Shown here in pieces: positions 46,270 to 58,400 of a stretch of DNA of 64,000 bases. Origin of the DNA: Panopea generosa (lineage: Eukaryota; Mollusca; Bivalvia; Adapedonta; Hiatellidae). Location: positions 44,761,624-44,825,623 of the forward strand of contig CM055900.1 in assembly GCA_029582155.1 (NCBI GenBank). Direction: 5' to 3'. The notes beneath the pieces were generated by a model. It saw only the letters and a program-made list of their open reading frames with translations. It made no database searches and was not told the origin of the DNA. The position numbers and the translations under genes were made by a program. Every line of letters starts with the position of its first letter. The stretch's first letter is position 1.

Positions 46270-48500
46270 AATGTTAAAATCTTGAAGACTAACTGGCGCC
46301 AGTTTCACTAAACATCTTGATTTAATATTTTTCTCTTTTAATTAACTAAATTTCTATTGATAATATTATGCATGTTATCCAACCAAGGACTTGTATAAAT
46401 ATAATTCCTTGCCATTACCAATTAGTAAAAATTTATCCAAACTACAAGTCTGTTAGGTCATTTAATGTGTAATCATTTAGAGAAATTTGAAATTTTTAGT
46501 TGAAGAAATCTCAGCTATAGATGTTTAGTAAAACAAGTTCTTGTACATATAACATGGAAAGGTGTAAAACACAATAGTATGCATGCTTGACTCTTGTTTA
46601 TTATAAAAATGTATAGATTTCCATTCAACTTCTGAGTATTCAACCGAAGCGGAGTTCTCTGAAGATAGACAACTTGCAACCTTCCAAGGGGGTGTATGTA
46701 TGTTTGTTGGGTGTGCATACGTTTAAATGCAATTATAGATGAGCATAACTCAATGATCAAATGACCACATCGATCTCCCTAACCGAAAATAACCACCACG
46801 AACTATCAAGAAGTTTATTACATTTGAGTTGAACAACACCATAGATAATTCATGTTAAATCGACAAAAAATGTTTGTACATTTATATTACAAACCAAGCA
46901 ATACTTTAGATATTTTAAAATAGTGCAAAGACCTTTCCAGAACGTATTTTGTTAAGAAGATCTGCGTGTGTCTGAATGTTTATCTACCGGTGTCTATATA
47001 CTTATATATGTAATCCCGAACTTATAAGCGAAACAGAAATATGTAAACATTTTGAGTCAAAGACAGTCGAAAGCTTCAGCTGTGCTACTATCGCAGATGC
47101 ATCATCATGTGCACTATAAATGCTGTAAACGGTTATGCACTTTAGAAGATTTCAGATTCAGATTCATGCTTTTGATTTCGTCTGCAAGATAGATATACTT
47201 AGCTAGTTTTTGTAACAACTCCTACTTTTGTGATTTCAAAATATGTTGAAATTTAAGTATGGATGGTCAAAAACAATAATAGTTCGGTAGGCCTTACTAC
47301 GTAAACTTCGATATGTATTAAGATGTTTTAATCTAAACTGGGCTCGTAAGCTAAAGTGGCAACTCTCTTTAAAATATATCATTTTTGCATGTTAAATAGC
47401 TTTCTGTATATCAATAAGGATTCCTTGACTAAGTGCATATACATGTATATATGCTTGATTTATTGAGAAACATATATTAGCCAGATTAAAAAAAATCTTA
47501 TATCTATTTATCTTCCGATACTGAAACACTCCTTCACGTGAAATGTGTGCAGGTCTGCGTGTCTCTGCAATGTTAAGAAAAATATAAGTAAAATAACCTA
47601 ATGATAATAAAGGGAATTTAAATATGACATTGTCAATATGTTAAAAGACTGATTAAGACAAAATAAAGTTAAAAACAGCATTTATATGTCTAATAGAGGG
47701 AGTGTCAGACGGAGTAAACTACCCGCCTGAATTAATGGATTAAGACAGGACAGGGTTGTAATGTCTGGTGGTAATATGTTCCGCTGTCAAATAGCGAGGG
47801 GGAAGAAGCTGTACATATAGTTGTCAACAGTCGTGTGGAATTGTATATAGGTCAGTGTGAAACATTTATGGGACATTCTTCCAGGTTGCTCTACAATTGG
47901 TGATATTTGTATAGCAACAAGCACATGCACAAATTTGAAAAGCATACATAATCTGGCATCTGATCGGGGGTCTGCAAGATACCGCTAATCCAGTTTTTCA
48001 AGCATATTTGTAGCACTTGCATATCTAGAGTACGCCTTCGTTTGTCCAGCGAGCTGCTCCACGTGGTACCATTTTCATTTATTAATTCTGAATTTGGTAT
48101 GCAGGCTCCAAATAGGGAATGGTACTCAACTAGTATATAGATCTAGTTATACTGCCTTTAAAACTTATGATATGTTATATAATGAATCATTTTAAATACG
48201 TGTTTGACTAAAGCGTCCAATTTATAAAGGCCCAACATCACGAACAGTAATGAACATTGATATTTCATCGTGACTTAAACGAAGCTGCTAACTTGTAAAC
48301 AAATCAACCAAGCTTTCAGGCTTGGGTCATGGCTAAGTGATGACGTACAGCCTGGTCCACATGGAACAGATTGACCTGGACTAGATTCCATACACATTAG
48401 TAACATGATGACCGATATTAACACGCAAACATTGATACTGTAAGTAATAATACAAAATGATTAATTGACATATCAAATAATATTAAACCACACATTAAAC
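46270..48500. other. intergenic, nothing recognised
   Basis: Low-complexity AT-rich sequence without a supported exon, RNA gene or element ends. Confidence 0.45.
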
Positions 48501-48511
48501 ACTTATTTAAA

Positions 48512-49037
48512 ATGACATGTCGACTACGTTTTACTGAAGGTGCGGCCAAACTGTTAGAGAACAGGTAACTTATAATTATACCATATTATTATACAATATT
48601 CCTGTGTATATATTATAAAGGACCTGTAATTATTACTTACAGTATTAATGTTTGTTACAGGTGGCCCTCTCTACGAGTAGATATAAGAAATAAAATACAC
48701 GAATCCACCAGTTTATATAGTATTAAATAAATCCCGTGACATACTGACACATTTTTATAATCATATTGTAATGTGCCTATTATATTTACATTATTTTTTA
48801 TTATTAGGTAACAAATGCTACGGAGATAAACATTCCTTTTTTTGTGGACACTGTCATCCTCCGGAACCAACTACCAGAAAGCATGGTCCATGTAGCTTCT
48901 TTGGAGGTTTTCAAGGCCGTCCCAGGGAACCATCGCCAATAAGAGCACAATCGGCCTCTCATTACCCATTCTCTCTATACAAAGGACTAGGTTCTACACT
49001 GCAGCTACTATTATTAACCCGTTACACGTGCGAATAG
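48512..49037 (+). CDS. possible small three-exon gene, unrecognised
   Basis: Three pieces join in phase: 48512-48564 (ATG, begins MTCRLRFTEGAAKLLEN), 48661-48710 (WPSLRVDIRNKIHEST after a good TTTGTTACAG acceptor) and 48808-49037 (Cys/His-rich: CYGDKHSFFCGHCHPP, then RKHGPC), giving 110 residues. The introns would be only 96 and 97 nt. Against it: no family resemblance, and exon 3 is also open in another frame (IPFFVDTVILRNQLPES) that looks just as protein-like. The metal-binding look of C-x8-C-x2-C-x11-C is suggestive only. It may be a real lineage-specific gene, a gene fragment or chance. Confidence 0.3.
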
Positions 49038-49039
49038 TC

Positions 49040-50085
49040 TCTTGGCATGAGCAGGCGTCTGTGTCGGGTGGGGAAAACGTAATATGTGATAAATTCTGAA
49101 AAATTGCATCGCATTGTGGTAACTAAGTATTACTTTATTGTTACATACATTATAGATAATGCAGATTTGGTAGTTAATGCGTGTCAAGATGTTTTAGCAC
49201 TTTTTTTTCAAATTTAGTACCATATTTTCCGGTGAGTCGGTAAATGATTCCCAGTTTAATTTATCCGTCAACAATTTTATTAATTGACCATTAACGCTTG
49301 TCGACGATCTTAATTAAAAGGCATATTTCGAAACTAAAACATTTTAAAAAATGAATCAGACCAACATAACCGCTTAATTGACATGCTCTAATAAATGTAC
49401 ACATTTGGGGACCTCTGGCAGTGACATATCTGCAGAGACTTGCAGGAGCAGATGCTTCTTCTGATATTATGTAAACACCTACTGTTCACAACTACCTGAC
49501 AATGATCTCCGCGAGATTGGTGTTGTGCGCAATAATGGCAGCGACTATCTTTAGTTTTGATCATGTTTATTCAACACTAGAAATAATATTACTACCTTTG
49601 ACTCGATACCCTCTCGTAACAGTAGTAAATCGATGCATATGGTTGTAAGGAGCAGTGCGGAAGCTGTTCACTTCCGTAAGTTTTTTTTAGGTACTTTGAC
49701 ATATTTAGCGGCTATAAAACATTATGGTTGCTACAATATATCGTTTATCTCTAACCTATAGCTGTTTAGTTTAAACAATATTTTATTCACATTAGTACAT
49801 ATATTTAGCATACATTTAACAATAAAGTCATACGTTTAACGAATTATGTGGAAAGGATACAGAAAAAAGCTTTAGAAGCTTGTGTAAATCTGCTTCTATA
49901 GCTGTTTACATAATCAGTAAAACGTTTATGAGGGTTTAATTAACTGTTATTTAAAAACCTCCTAATTGTGTTGCGGTAAATCGAAATAAAATGTTTACTT
50001 CCATTTACATTCGGATACTTTCGGCTAAACTTTGTGGGCGCAGCTAAAGAGTCTACCAAATAAGGAAATCATAGTAAAGCAAAAA
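49040..50085. other. intergenic, nothing recognised
   Basis: AT-rich; no exon chain, element ends or RNA gene seen. Confidence 0.45.
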
Positions 50086-50089
50086 CAAA

Positions 50090-50227
50090 ATGGCAGACCT
50101 TAATTTCAGCCACTGTTTACAAAAAGTTTTAGAGAAACAATGCTTCGGAATCCAGCTTAAAGAAGAACAGAAGAACATTTTAGACTCGTATGTGACGGGA
50201 AGGATGCTATGGGCGTCCTACCAACTG
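50090..50227 (+). pseudogene. RecQ-like helicase first-exon relic with frameshift
   Basis: From ATG 50090 the frame reads MADLNFSHCLQKVLEKQCFG, then LKEEQKNILDSYVTG, resembling the segment before motif I in RecQ-family DNA helicases (family knowledge). Around 50198 the match moves to another frame, which reads GKDAMGVLPTG, the Walker A lead-in of these helicases; a single-base deletion in the GGA-AGG stretch explains this. A GT follows the PTG codons, at a place where an exon could end. No later helicase exon was seen to 64000. It is a promoter-side fragment of a duplicated gene or a decayed copy. Confidence 0.65.
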
Positions 50228-50229
50228 GT

Positions 50230-52260
50230 TTAATAAATATTATGCGAATTGTGTGTGTTTCCCTCCATATGTCAGATTTTCAATCGTAAACAACAATCAT
50301 AGTAAATAAACCAAATATGGAAATCGGAAGTCTTATTCCATTCTCGCGGGATCCCGTTATTTTTTAAAATGGGCGTCATCAGAATGGTTTGACATGGTAG
50401 AAAAATAATTTGGTTGTATTTTTATAAAGTTTGACTTACTTAACAATATAACATTGCTTTTTGAAGCGTATTTATACTAAATATATATATTTATATAGGT
50501 ATGAACTCTTGAAATAGCGTGATTCTAAATTTTAGTCCTGATCCTACTTAATATGAACATCGAATTGAAACGTTTAATGGGAATGAAATGGGAATGTGTG
50601 TTTCTGTATTGAAACTAATTCAACACCTGTTGGAAACAAACAATGGCACCCAACAGACAATGACCTGATACACTGTTCACAAGTTTCAAAGGTGTTCTGC
50701 AACTCTGAGTTTAAAATTCCACTCCTGAGAATCCCTCATTCACTTACTTTAAACATATTGTATTGCTTTTTTTTTTTTCATTCACTTGTGACACTTGCCG
50801 AAAGTCCCAATTCTGTAATGCCAAATTATGATAAATTAATTAACTAATTAATTAATCAATGTCTTCTTACAGCTCCTTCTCCATTTCTCCATTGATTTGT
50901 AACACCAGACTGGCTCAAAATATTGGTGGGTGGCTGCCTATATAGCGTTAACCTATTAATGCATGACAAAGTTACAGGCCTGACACGAAATCTCGCACAG
51001 ACTCGAAGTGTTGGCAAACATGACCTAGTTAAATGACTTTAATCGGGCATTCGTAGTGTTTTTCCACAAAATGATACTGTTCGAGAGTCTATTTAATAAG
51101 CATCCCAGGGATTTTTTTTAACCTTTTTGGGAATGGGGCCTGTGCCTTTCAGATTGGGATTTTTTGCGTCGTTCAGGTGCAAATTAGGGGAAAATAACAA
51201 TCTTTTTTTTTTTGTATTACAGTATGAGAATAAGGTTTGCATTGTTTGTTGAATTACCTTAAAATGAAATGGAGGAAACATATGTCTTTGCCTGTATATT
51301 ATGATTTATATATTATTATATAACAATGAATTTTAAATCAGAACAGGTTTAATACAATGCAATATAGAACACAACAGTGAACTACTAGTAAAAGTCTAGT
51401 ATAAAATAATTTCATAAAGAAGCAGTTCCATTCACAGCTCCGGGGATCCACAGGTTTTTATTAGAAACGCTTTGTAGTGTGCTGAATTTAAAATGAGCGT
51501 CTAAAAGTCTGTCTCTGTTATTAAGCCACTGCCTCTGACGAGGACTTGTCCATTATATACAGGATACCGCGATATATATACAGTCATGTATTACTGCAAA
51601 TGCCGGTAAAATAATGTTATCTCACACTTTAACACTTAGAATTTCTTACCCGGGAACACTGTGACAATTGAAGTGGATGGGTGCACTTAAAGTATTGTAC
51701 AACATTGTATTGTATTGTACAAACTTACTGTTTATGTTGATTTGAATCTTTAATTATATTTTTCATATAGGACTTACTACATATTATTTGAAAGTTTAGT
51801 TCAGTACCAATATTTTTGATGACACCATTTCTAGATGTTGGATTAACCAGCTTGCGGTAATATATACTGGTATAAAATCAAAACAGCTGATTGCACACCA
51901 CTGTTGTTTCATGATTTTATTATTTTTAAAGGTGTATTTAATACCAGAAGTAATTTATAGAAGGATTATTCAGGACAATAAAGTAACTGTAAGACTGTTT
52001 ATTAGTGATGTCATTAATAACATGGTTAATATAGTTTTAGACTCACGGTAATAGGTATATATAGAAGGATAGGAAACTTGCATCTCGCTAGTAAATACAA
52101 ACCATCACGAATATCAGTAAGCAAAAGAAATACTGTCATGCATTATTTGTTAACATTCAGTGTATGTCATTTGCATTCTACGTTATCAGTAGTTGATGTC
52201 TAATTGACATTCCGAACACCTCACCAATTAACTTATTTCCGAAGAAAGATGAAATTGGCC
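50230..52260. other. intergenic, no gene seen
   Basis: AT-rich upstream flank of the TDRD12-like gene. Its non-coding first exon may be here, since exon 52476-52513 begins with an acceptor, but I cannot place it. Confidence 0.45.
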
Positions 52261-52264
52261 GAGT

Positions 52265-52428
52265 TTACAACTTAGGCAAATCATGCTCAGTCTTCCTGGG
52301 TGGAAGCAGTACTTTAGCGTATGCGGATAAAGTGTTTTGCAGAAGGACACCACACATAGCCATGACGGAGGATTGAACCCATGACACCCTGTTCATTGGT
52401 CCGATGCTTAACCATTAGACCACGCACT
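52265..52428 (-). repeat. tRNA-derived SINE, family 3
   Basis: Head GTGGTCTAATGGTTAAGCAT and TGGGTTCAATCCTCC on the minus strand, body GTGTGGTGTCCTTCTGC, end CCAGGAAGACTGAGCATG. It ends about 50 bp before the first coding exon of the TDRD12-like gene. Confidence 0.8.
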
Positions 52429-52480
52429 GATTTATCGTCATTTTTTTCATTATGTTTTGTTTTTTTTATTTCTAGAGACG

Positions 52481-55400
52481 ATGGAGGAGACAGTGATCCT
52501 GGGAAATGTCCAGGTAGGTTTATTCTCATTTTTACCAGCATCACAGAGTTGGAAATAAACTTTTAAATGCTCCTGCTTTTCAAAGACTGGTGAAGACGAA
52601 TTAAAAATGGCCATAGTGGATTATTGCATCGCCCAAGAAACATTGTGACAAAAGTTTTTAAAAAAAATGGTTCAATGATGAAAAAATGCTAACTATCTGG
52701 CCCTGTGGAAGCAATCTTGATATTTTTATGCCTCCCCAAATTAAATTTGGGGTGGCATATAGTAATCGCAGCATTCATCCGTCTGTCCATCTTTACGTCC
52801 AGTATTTCATTTCCGGCCTGTATCTTTGTCATGCATAGATGGATTTTGTTGATACTTGGTACAAATGATCAACATAACATGACAACGTGTCCAGAGTAAG
52901 ACTCACACCCGTACCTCAAAGGTCAAGGTCACAGTTTGAGTTTGTTTGAATACCCTTTGAGTCTGTGTGAGATTTCGTGTCTGGCCTGTAACTTTGTCAT
53001 GCATAGATGGATTTTATAAATACTTGCTAAAAATAATCAACATAACATGACGACGTGTTGCACTTAAACCCAAACTCCCACTTCAAAGGTCAAAGTCACA
53101 TTTTAACTTTGTTTGACAACACTTTCAGTCATTTAGACATTTTTGTCCCATCTGTCATCTATGGATAAATTTTAAAAACACTTGGCTCAGATGATCAACA
53201 TGACATAATTAAGTGTCGCATGTAAGACCCAGAACCTTTCCTCAAAGATCAAGGTCACACTTTCAATTTGTTTGATATTGTGTGTCTGGTCTGTGACTTT
53301 GCCTTTAACTTGGCTCAATTTATCAAGATGACATGACGAAGTGTCATAAGTAAGACCTAGACCCATACCTCAAAGGTCAAGGTCACACTTTTAGTATGTA
53401 TGACAACACTTTGAATCTGTTTGAGATATCAAGTCCGTCCTTTAACTTTATCATACATGGATGGATTTCAAAAACACTTGGCTCAATATATCAACAATTG
53501 ATCTGTAACTTTGTCTTACATTTAGGGAGTTTAAAATAGCTTGACACAAGTGTTCAGCATGTCATGATGATGTTTCAGCAGCATTTAACTGTTGAAATAC
53601 CCAAACCATTACATCAGGTGTCAAGGTCAAAGTTACACAAAGGTCAAGGTCATGCTTTAATGTAAAAAAAAACATGAAATTGCATGTCTCAGTCTGAAAC
53701 ATAAGTCCATTACTTTTTATTCATGGATACATTGCTACCTATTATAACATAATTATATTGTTATTTTTCAACGACCATTTGCGGGGCATGCGACACTTAC
53801 CAGTGATATTTCTTGTTCATACATTTCTTTGTTATATATACATTTGTAAATATAATAATTTTGTCCACATAATTATGCCCAGTACTGCTTCTACCCAGGA
53901 ATACTTCATGTGTGATTTGTCAAAGTTATAAAAATTTGTTTCACAATCGATGTAAAAAAATAAGTTTAAGATATATAATAATTCAATGTATTGAATTTGT
54001 GTCCCTGTGTATACACATCTAGACTGTTTACGATATCCAAAAAGTCAAACTTGATAGCGAGTGATCCAAAGATCATGCACATGACATTTTATCGTTATTG
54101 ATTCAATTTCAATAAAACTTGTCACAATGTGTGTTTTCGCCATAAAAACCCATTGTTGAAGTGCTCAGAAATCCACTAACATTTTCTTTTTACAAAGTAA
54201 CTTTGTAAATTCTAACTGCATTCTATAGCAAAGTAATCTTGTAAGGTTCATAGTGTATGTTGCACCATTTAGCTCAGTGATTAAGAGTGTCCAGTTTCGA
54301 ATGTGTCTCTTCTTTTCCCAAATGGGCTTGAATGCAATTTCAACACATTTCAAGTTCTATATGACATCCAGTGTTTGGAGGAAGAACTTCTGAGTGAATC
54401 TTGAGTAGAATCGCCATCCTTCTGCAAGTAAATGGCAAACTTAACCCCATAAATTACTTGGACTGAACTTTGCTTGAATCCTTGACTCCAGCGACGATAT
54501 GTAAGTGATCTGGGGACAGCACTTTAAACCACTTGGCCACAAAGGGCCTTGACATTAAAATAACTGATAGATATCCTTGTCTAATAAATACTTTTCCTGT
54601 AATATCTCTGTGGTTGTTTTAAAAAAAAAAACATTGACTATGACTGTTACCAGGATCTGATGAAAAATTTGATTCTATAGTCTCGGACTTGGAAACAAAA
54701 TCATTTATATTTTTAATCTAATTAAGATCAGTTTAAATGGCAAAAGAAAAAAAACAATAGTACTTTTCTGAGAAATAAGCCAATAGTACTTTTTTGAGAA
54801 ATATATAAATGCAACTTCAGTTTTCTGTGCAAATTTTTTAGTTACCATGGTTACTGGGCATGTAAACACATAAAATGTTTTCAGTTAAACTTACAGGCAG
54901 GATGTATATAAACAGTAAACTTGCTGTAAGGGGCATGTATTGTGCATCAGTTAAAGAAAAATCACACGCAAATTATGGAATATTTTCTATATCATACCTT
55001 TCATCAATAACATCTTGTTTGGCAAGAAAATGTTTTATTTTTGTCTTTATCTTTCCTTCCATTTTCTGTACACATCTCGAACAGTAACAGTAATACTGTC
55101 TCTTCTCATTGGGAAATTTGGTTATGAAATAATTATTTTTTATATTTGTAAAGGTCGGTTCTCATGGAGATATTCAAGGAAAGGTGAAGGACACAGGGGG
55201 TCGTGAGAGTGCATCATACACAGAAATGCTGGCAGAGATGAATGAACACTACAATAATGACCAGATGGTTACCATGGTACCCTACCATGCACAGGAGGTG
55301 AGACATCAATTATATAAATTGTTTCAACTCATTAAATGATGATAATACAACTGAGGACCAATACCTTGATGGACAACATTACACTTAATGGTCAAAGGTC

Positions 55401-58400
55401 AAAGGTGAAATTCTTGTTGTCGTGACTATACCTGTGTAACTCACGAGTTTTAGTGGTTTTTTTCGTAGAGATTTATTTTTGCGTAAATTTACGATGATTC
55501 TGTTCAGTAAATATCACATTGTTGATCTGGTGGTTAAGGGTCTGCTTCTTGTGCTGACGGTTGTAGGTTCAGTCCCCTGAAGGTTCATACTTAATACTTA
55601 GAAAATGATACTAAAACCTTTCTTGTTTGGTGCTACAGCATTTAGAAAGAAGATCTTTGGAAGATAGGACTGTCACTGTAACATGTTTGGATAGGTAATG
55701 TAACGTGTCTGTGGCATGATATTTCAGTGTTGTAGTGTATAGAATAGTCAAACAGATATAGATATGCAGTTCATACTGGGATGTTATGTTAATACTGGGA
55801 TTAATACTAGGATGTTATATTAATACTGGGATTAATACTGGGATGTTATATTAATACTGGGATGTTGTTGAAAAAAAGTAATAATCAATACTTTGTTGAA
55901 TATATTAGGCAGTAGACTTGAACTAAATTAATGTTGATATGATTAAAAATTGCAAAAAGTGTCTTTTTTTAACACAAAACCTCAAATCATACCTTGGATA
56001 CAAAGTGGTGTGATAGAGACTGTGCTAATAATAAACTTTAATTAATGTTACAGTGTTTTCACCAGCTTCATTATTTTGGGGGTCATTGATGACCCACTGA
56101 CTAAAAATCTAGGGGTCATTTTCAAAATCTGGGGGTCATCAATTGACTAGTTTTAAACTTAATCAACATGAATAAATGGAGTTAAAAAATACGTATTTTA
56201 CTAAAACAGTTTTACTTCCTGTTTCACACAAATTTCTCCATCAAAACTACAACTTAAGATAACAACTTCAAAACAATTTAACTCCAAACGAATGTTTCAA
56301 TTCTGGCAATAAGTTACAACTTGAAACTTAGTAGTTGTTTTTATGATTTTGGCCCTTTGGTCGTGTACTTTTCAGATGTCATGGCCACAGCTCAATCACC
56401 AAGGCCCTAACTATTTTTAATGAAAAACACTAAAATTCTTTCAATATTTTATATTTGCTGAACTACATGTTTAGCATTATACTCTTTGGAAAACAAAACT
56501 TTGTTTTTGTTTTCTTTTTCCCAAAAGCATTTCTCTTCAAAGCTAGACTCATTTTAGAGAAATTTTATTTTAAAAAATAATATAAAATACATTTTAATGG
56601 TAACTTCACAAAAATTAATTAAATTTTTGAAATTAAGTAATCATTTTTCAAAAAATAATTTCTTTTTTCAACAACCTTTTAATCGTCCGTTACAGAAACA
56701 TAAATGGCGCCGGGAATACTGCCCTAAAACTTGGACCGGCCGATGTTTAAACTGGTATTATAATGTTGCACATGTGCGTCTCGATACCTTATAGAAAACA
56801 AAATAAAAAGTTTTTTAGATCGAGTATATTCCGTACATTTTAAACAACTTTTATGAAAAGTTTCACGCTTCCACATTTCATCTTCATATGCAAACAACCT
56901 AAAACTGGGTATATGTCAGTACTATTGTTGCAGGGTACGCTTGTTTTCACAGATGTTGACTTCAATCTACACTATTGCTTCGCGAAAAATTATGTATGTG
57001 ATCATAATCGTCTATGCGATTGCATCAATAGAGCGTTCATAACCAATTAAAGCATTTATTTAAGATTGCCCTGAATCAGACCATGTGATCTGTCAAATAA
57101 CTCTGAAACCAGCTTGCCGAAACAAATATGTTTAATTTGAATTTCTATATTTTTAAGGTTGCGTCATTGTGGACGCACTGAACAAAGTTGATTACGTCAG
57201 ATGAGAATTTATTGCGTCAAAAACCCAAGAAACCACTCTGGAGAAAACACTGATGTTGTTGTTTTATCATACATGTGTATCAACTGTAAATTAAAAGTTT
57301 TTAATTGTGGTGGTTATGAAAAACGTCTAAGCCGTGCATTTCAAAAACAAAATAAAAAGGAAAAAAATCAGTAAAAATTGGTTCATGTGATAACAATGTA
57401 ATACATGGAGAGAGAGAAAACACTTAAACTTCATTAAAACAGAAATGATGAATTAATCGGCTGTAAATGATAATTTACGGAAAATTAGTTAAGAAAAAGT
57501 CAAGAAATTATTTTTGATGTGGTAATTTTTAAGTCAGTTTCAAAAGCTTTCATTTGACAAAAGCCTTATATATATATTCATGATATTCCTAGTGAAAACC
57601 CTATGTTTTGTTTGAATCTAAAACTATCATTTCTGTTTGATGTGATATAAAACACATGATATACCGGTACATACTGTTGGTGATTAAAACAAAGATAATA
57701 CAATAAATCCTTTTAATGTTTGGTAAGTCTTGCCTTATTTTTAGTTTGCATTTAACTATATGTTCATTATAGCCATGTGAGCTACAGCATGCCAGTTTGT
57801 TTACAAACATTGGTCACATGACAAATATTGACTTGTTTTCTCCTCCTCCAAAATTCAAATTGTTCTGTAACTGATTGTCTGTTGAAAGCAATAAGTAATA
57901 GATTATTGCAGATTTTATTCTAAGTATTTCAGGAACTGTGAGTAATAATAAGACAATGTTGTATGACAATTTCAAAGTTTTCAGCCCATGAATTTATTTT
58001 AGATTTGAAAATTACTCTCCCAGATCTGAATGTGTTTTCTAAAATAAGAGAAAACATTCCCACCGCCATTACCTCCCTTTTATACTCAGGTTGGGCCTTT
58101 AAAGCACTGTAACAATATCTGGCTTCTTTTATCTAATGTTTTACTACACTAACTTTACTATAGGTAACCAGAACAGAATCTTTTGCATGTTTAGATATAG
58201 GCCCAGAATTAGAGAAATAATAACTTCATGCACAGAGTTCCAACTATTCATTTCTTTGTTTGAATATTTAAATTCATTTGTATGCCATTGAGGGCTAGCA
58301 GATGATCAGTTAACCTAAGCAATAATTCCTGGGATGCTGGAAGGTTAACCGGTACTCTAGAACACCTGTCCCAGCAAGTAATTGATAACTTTCCCACTTA

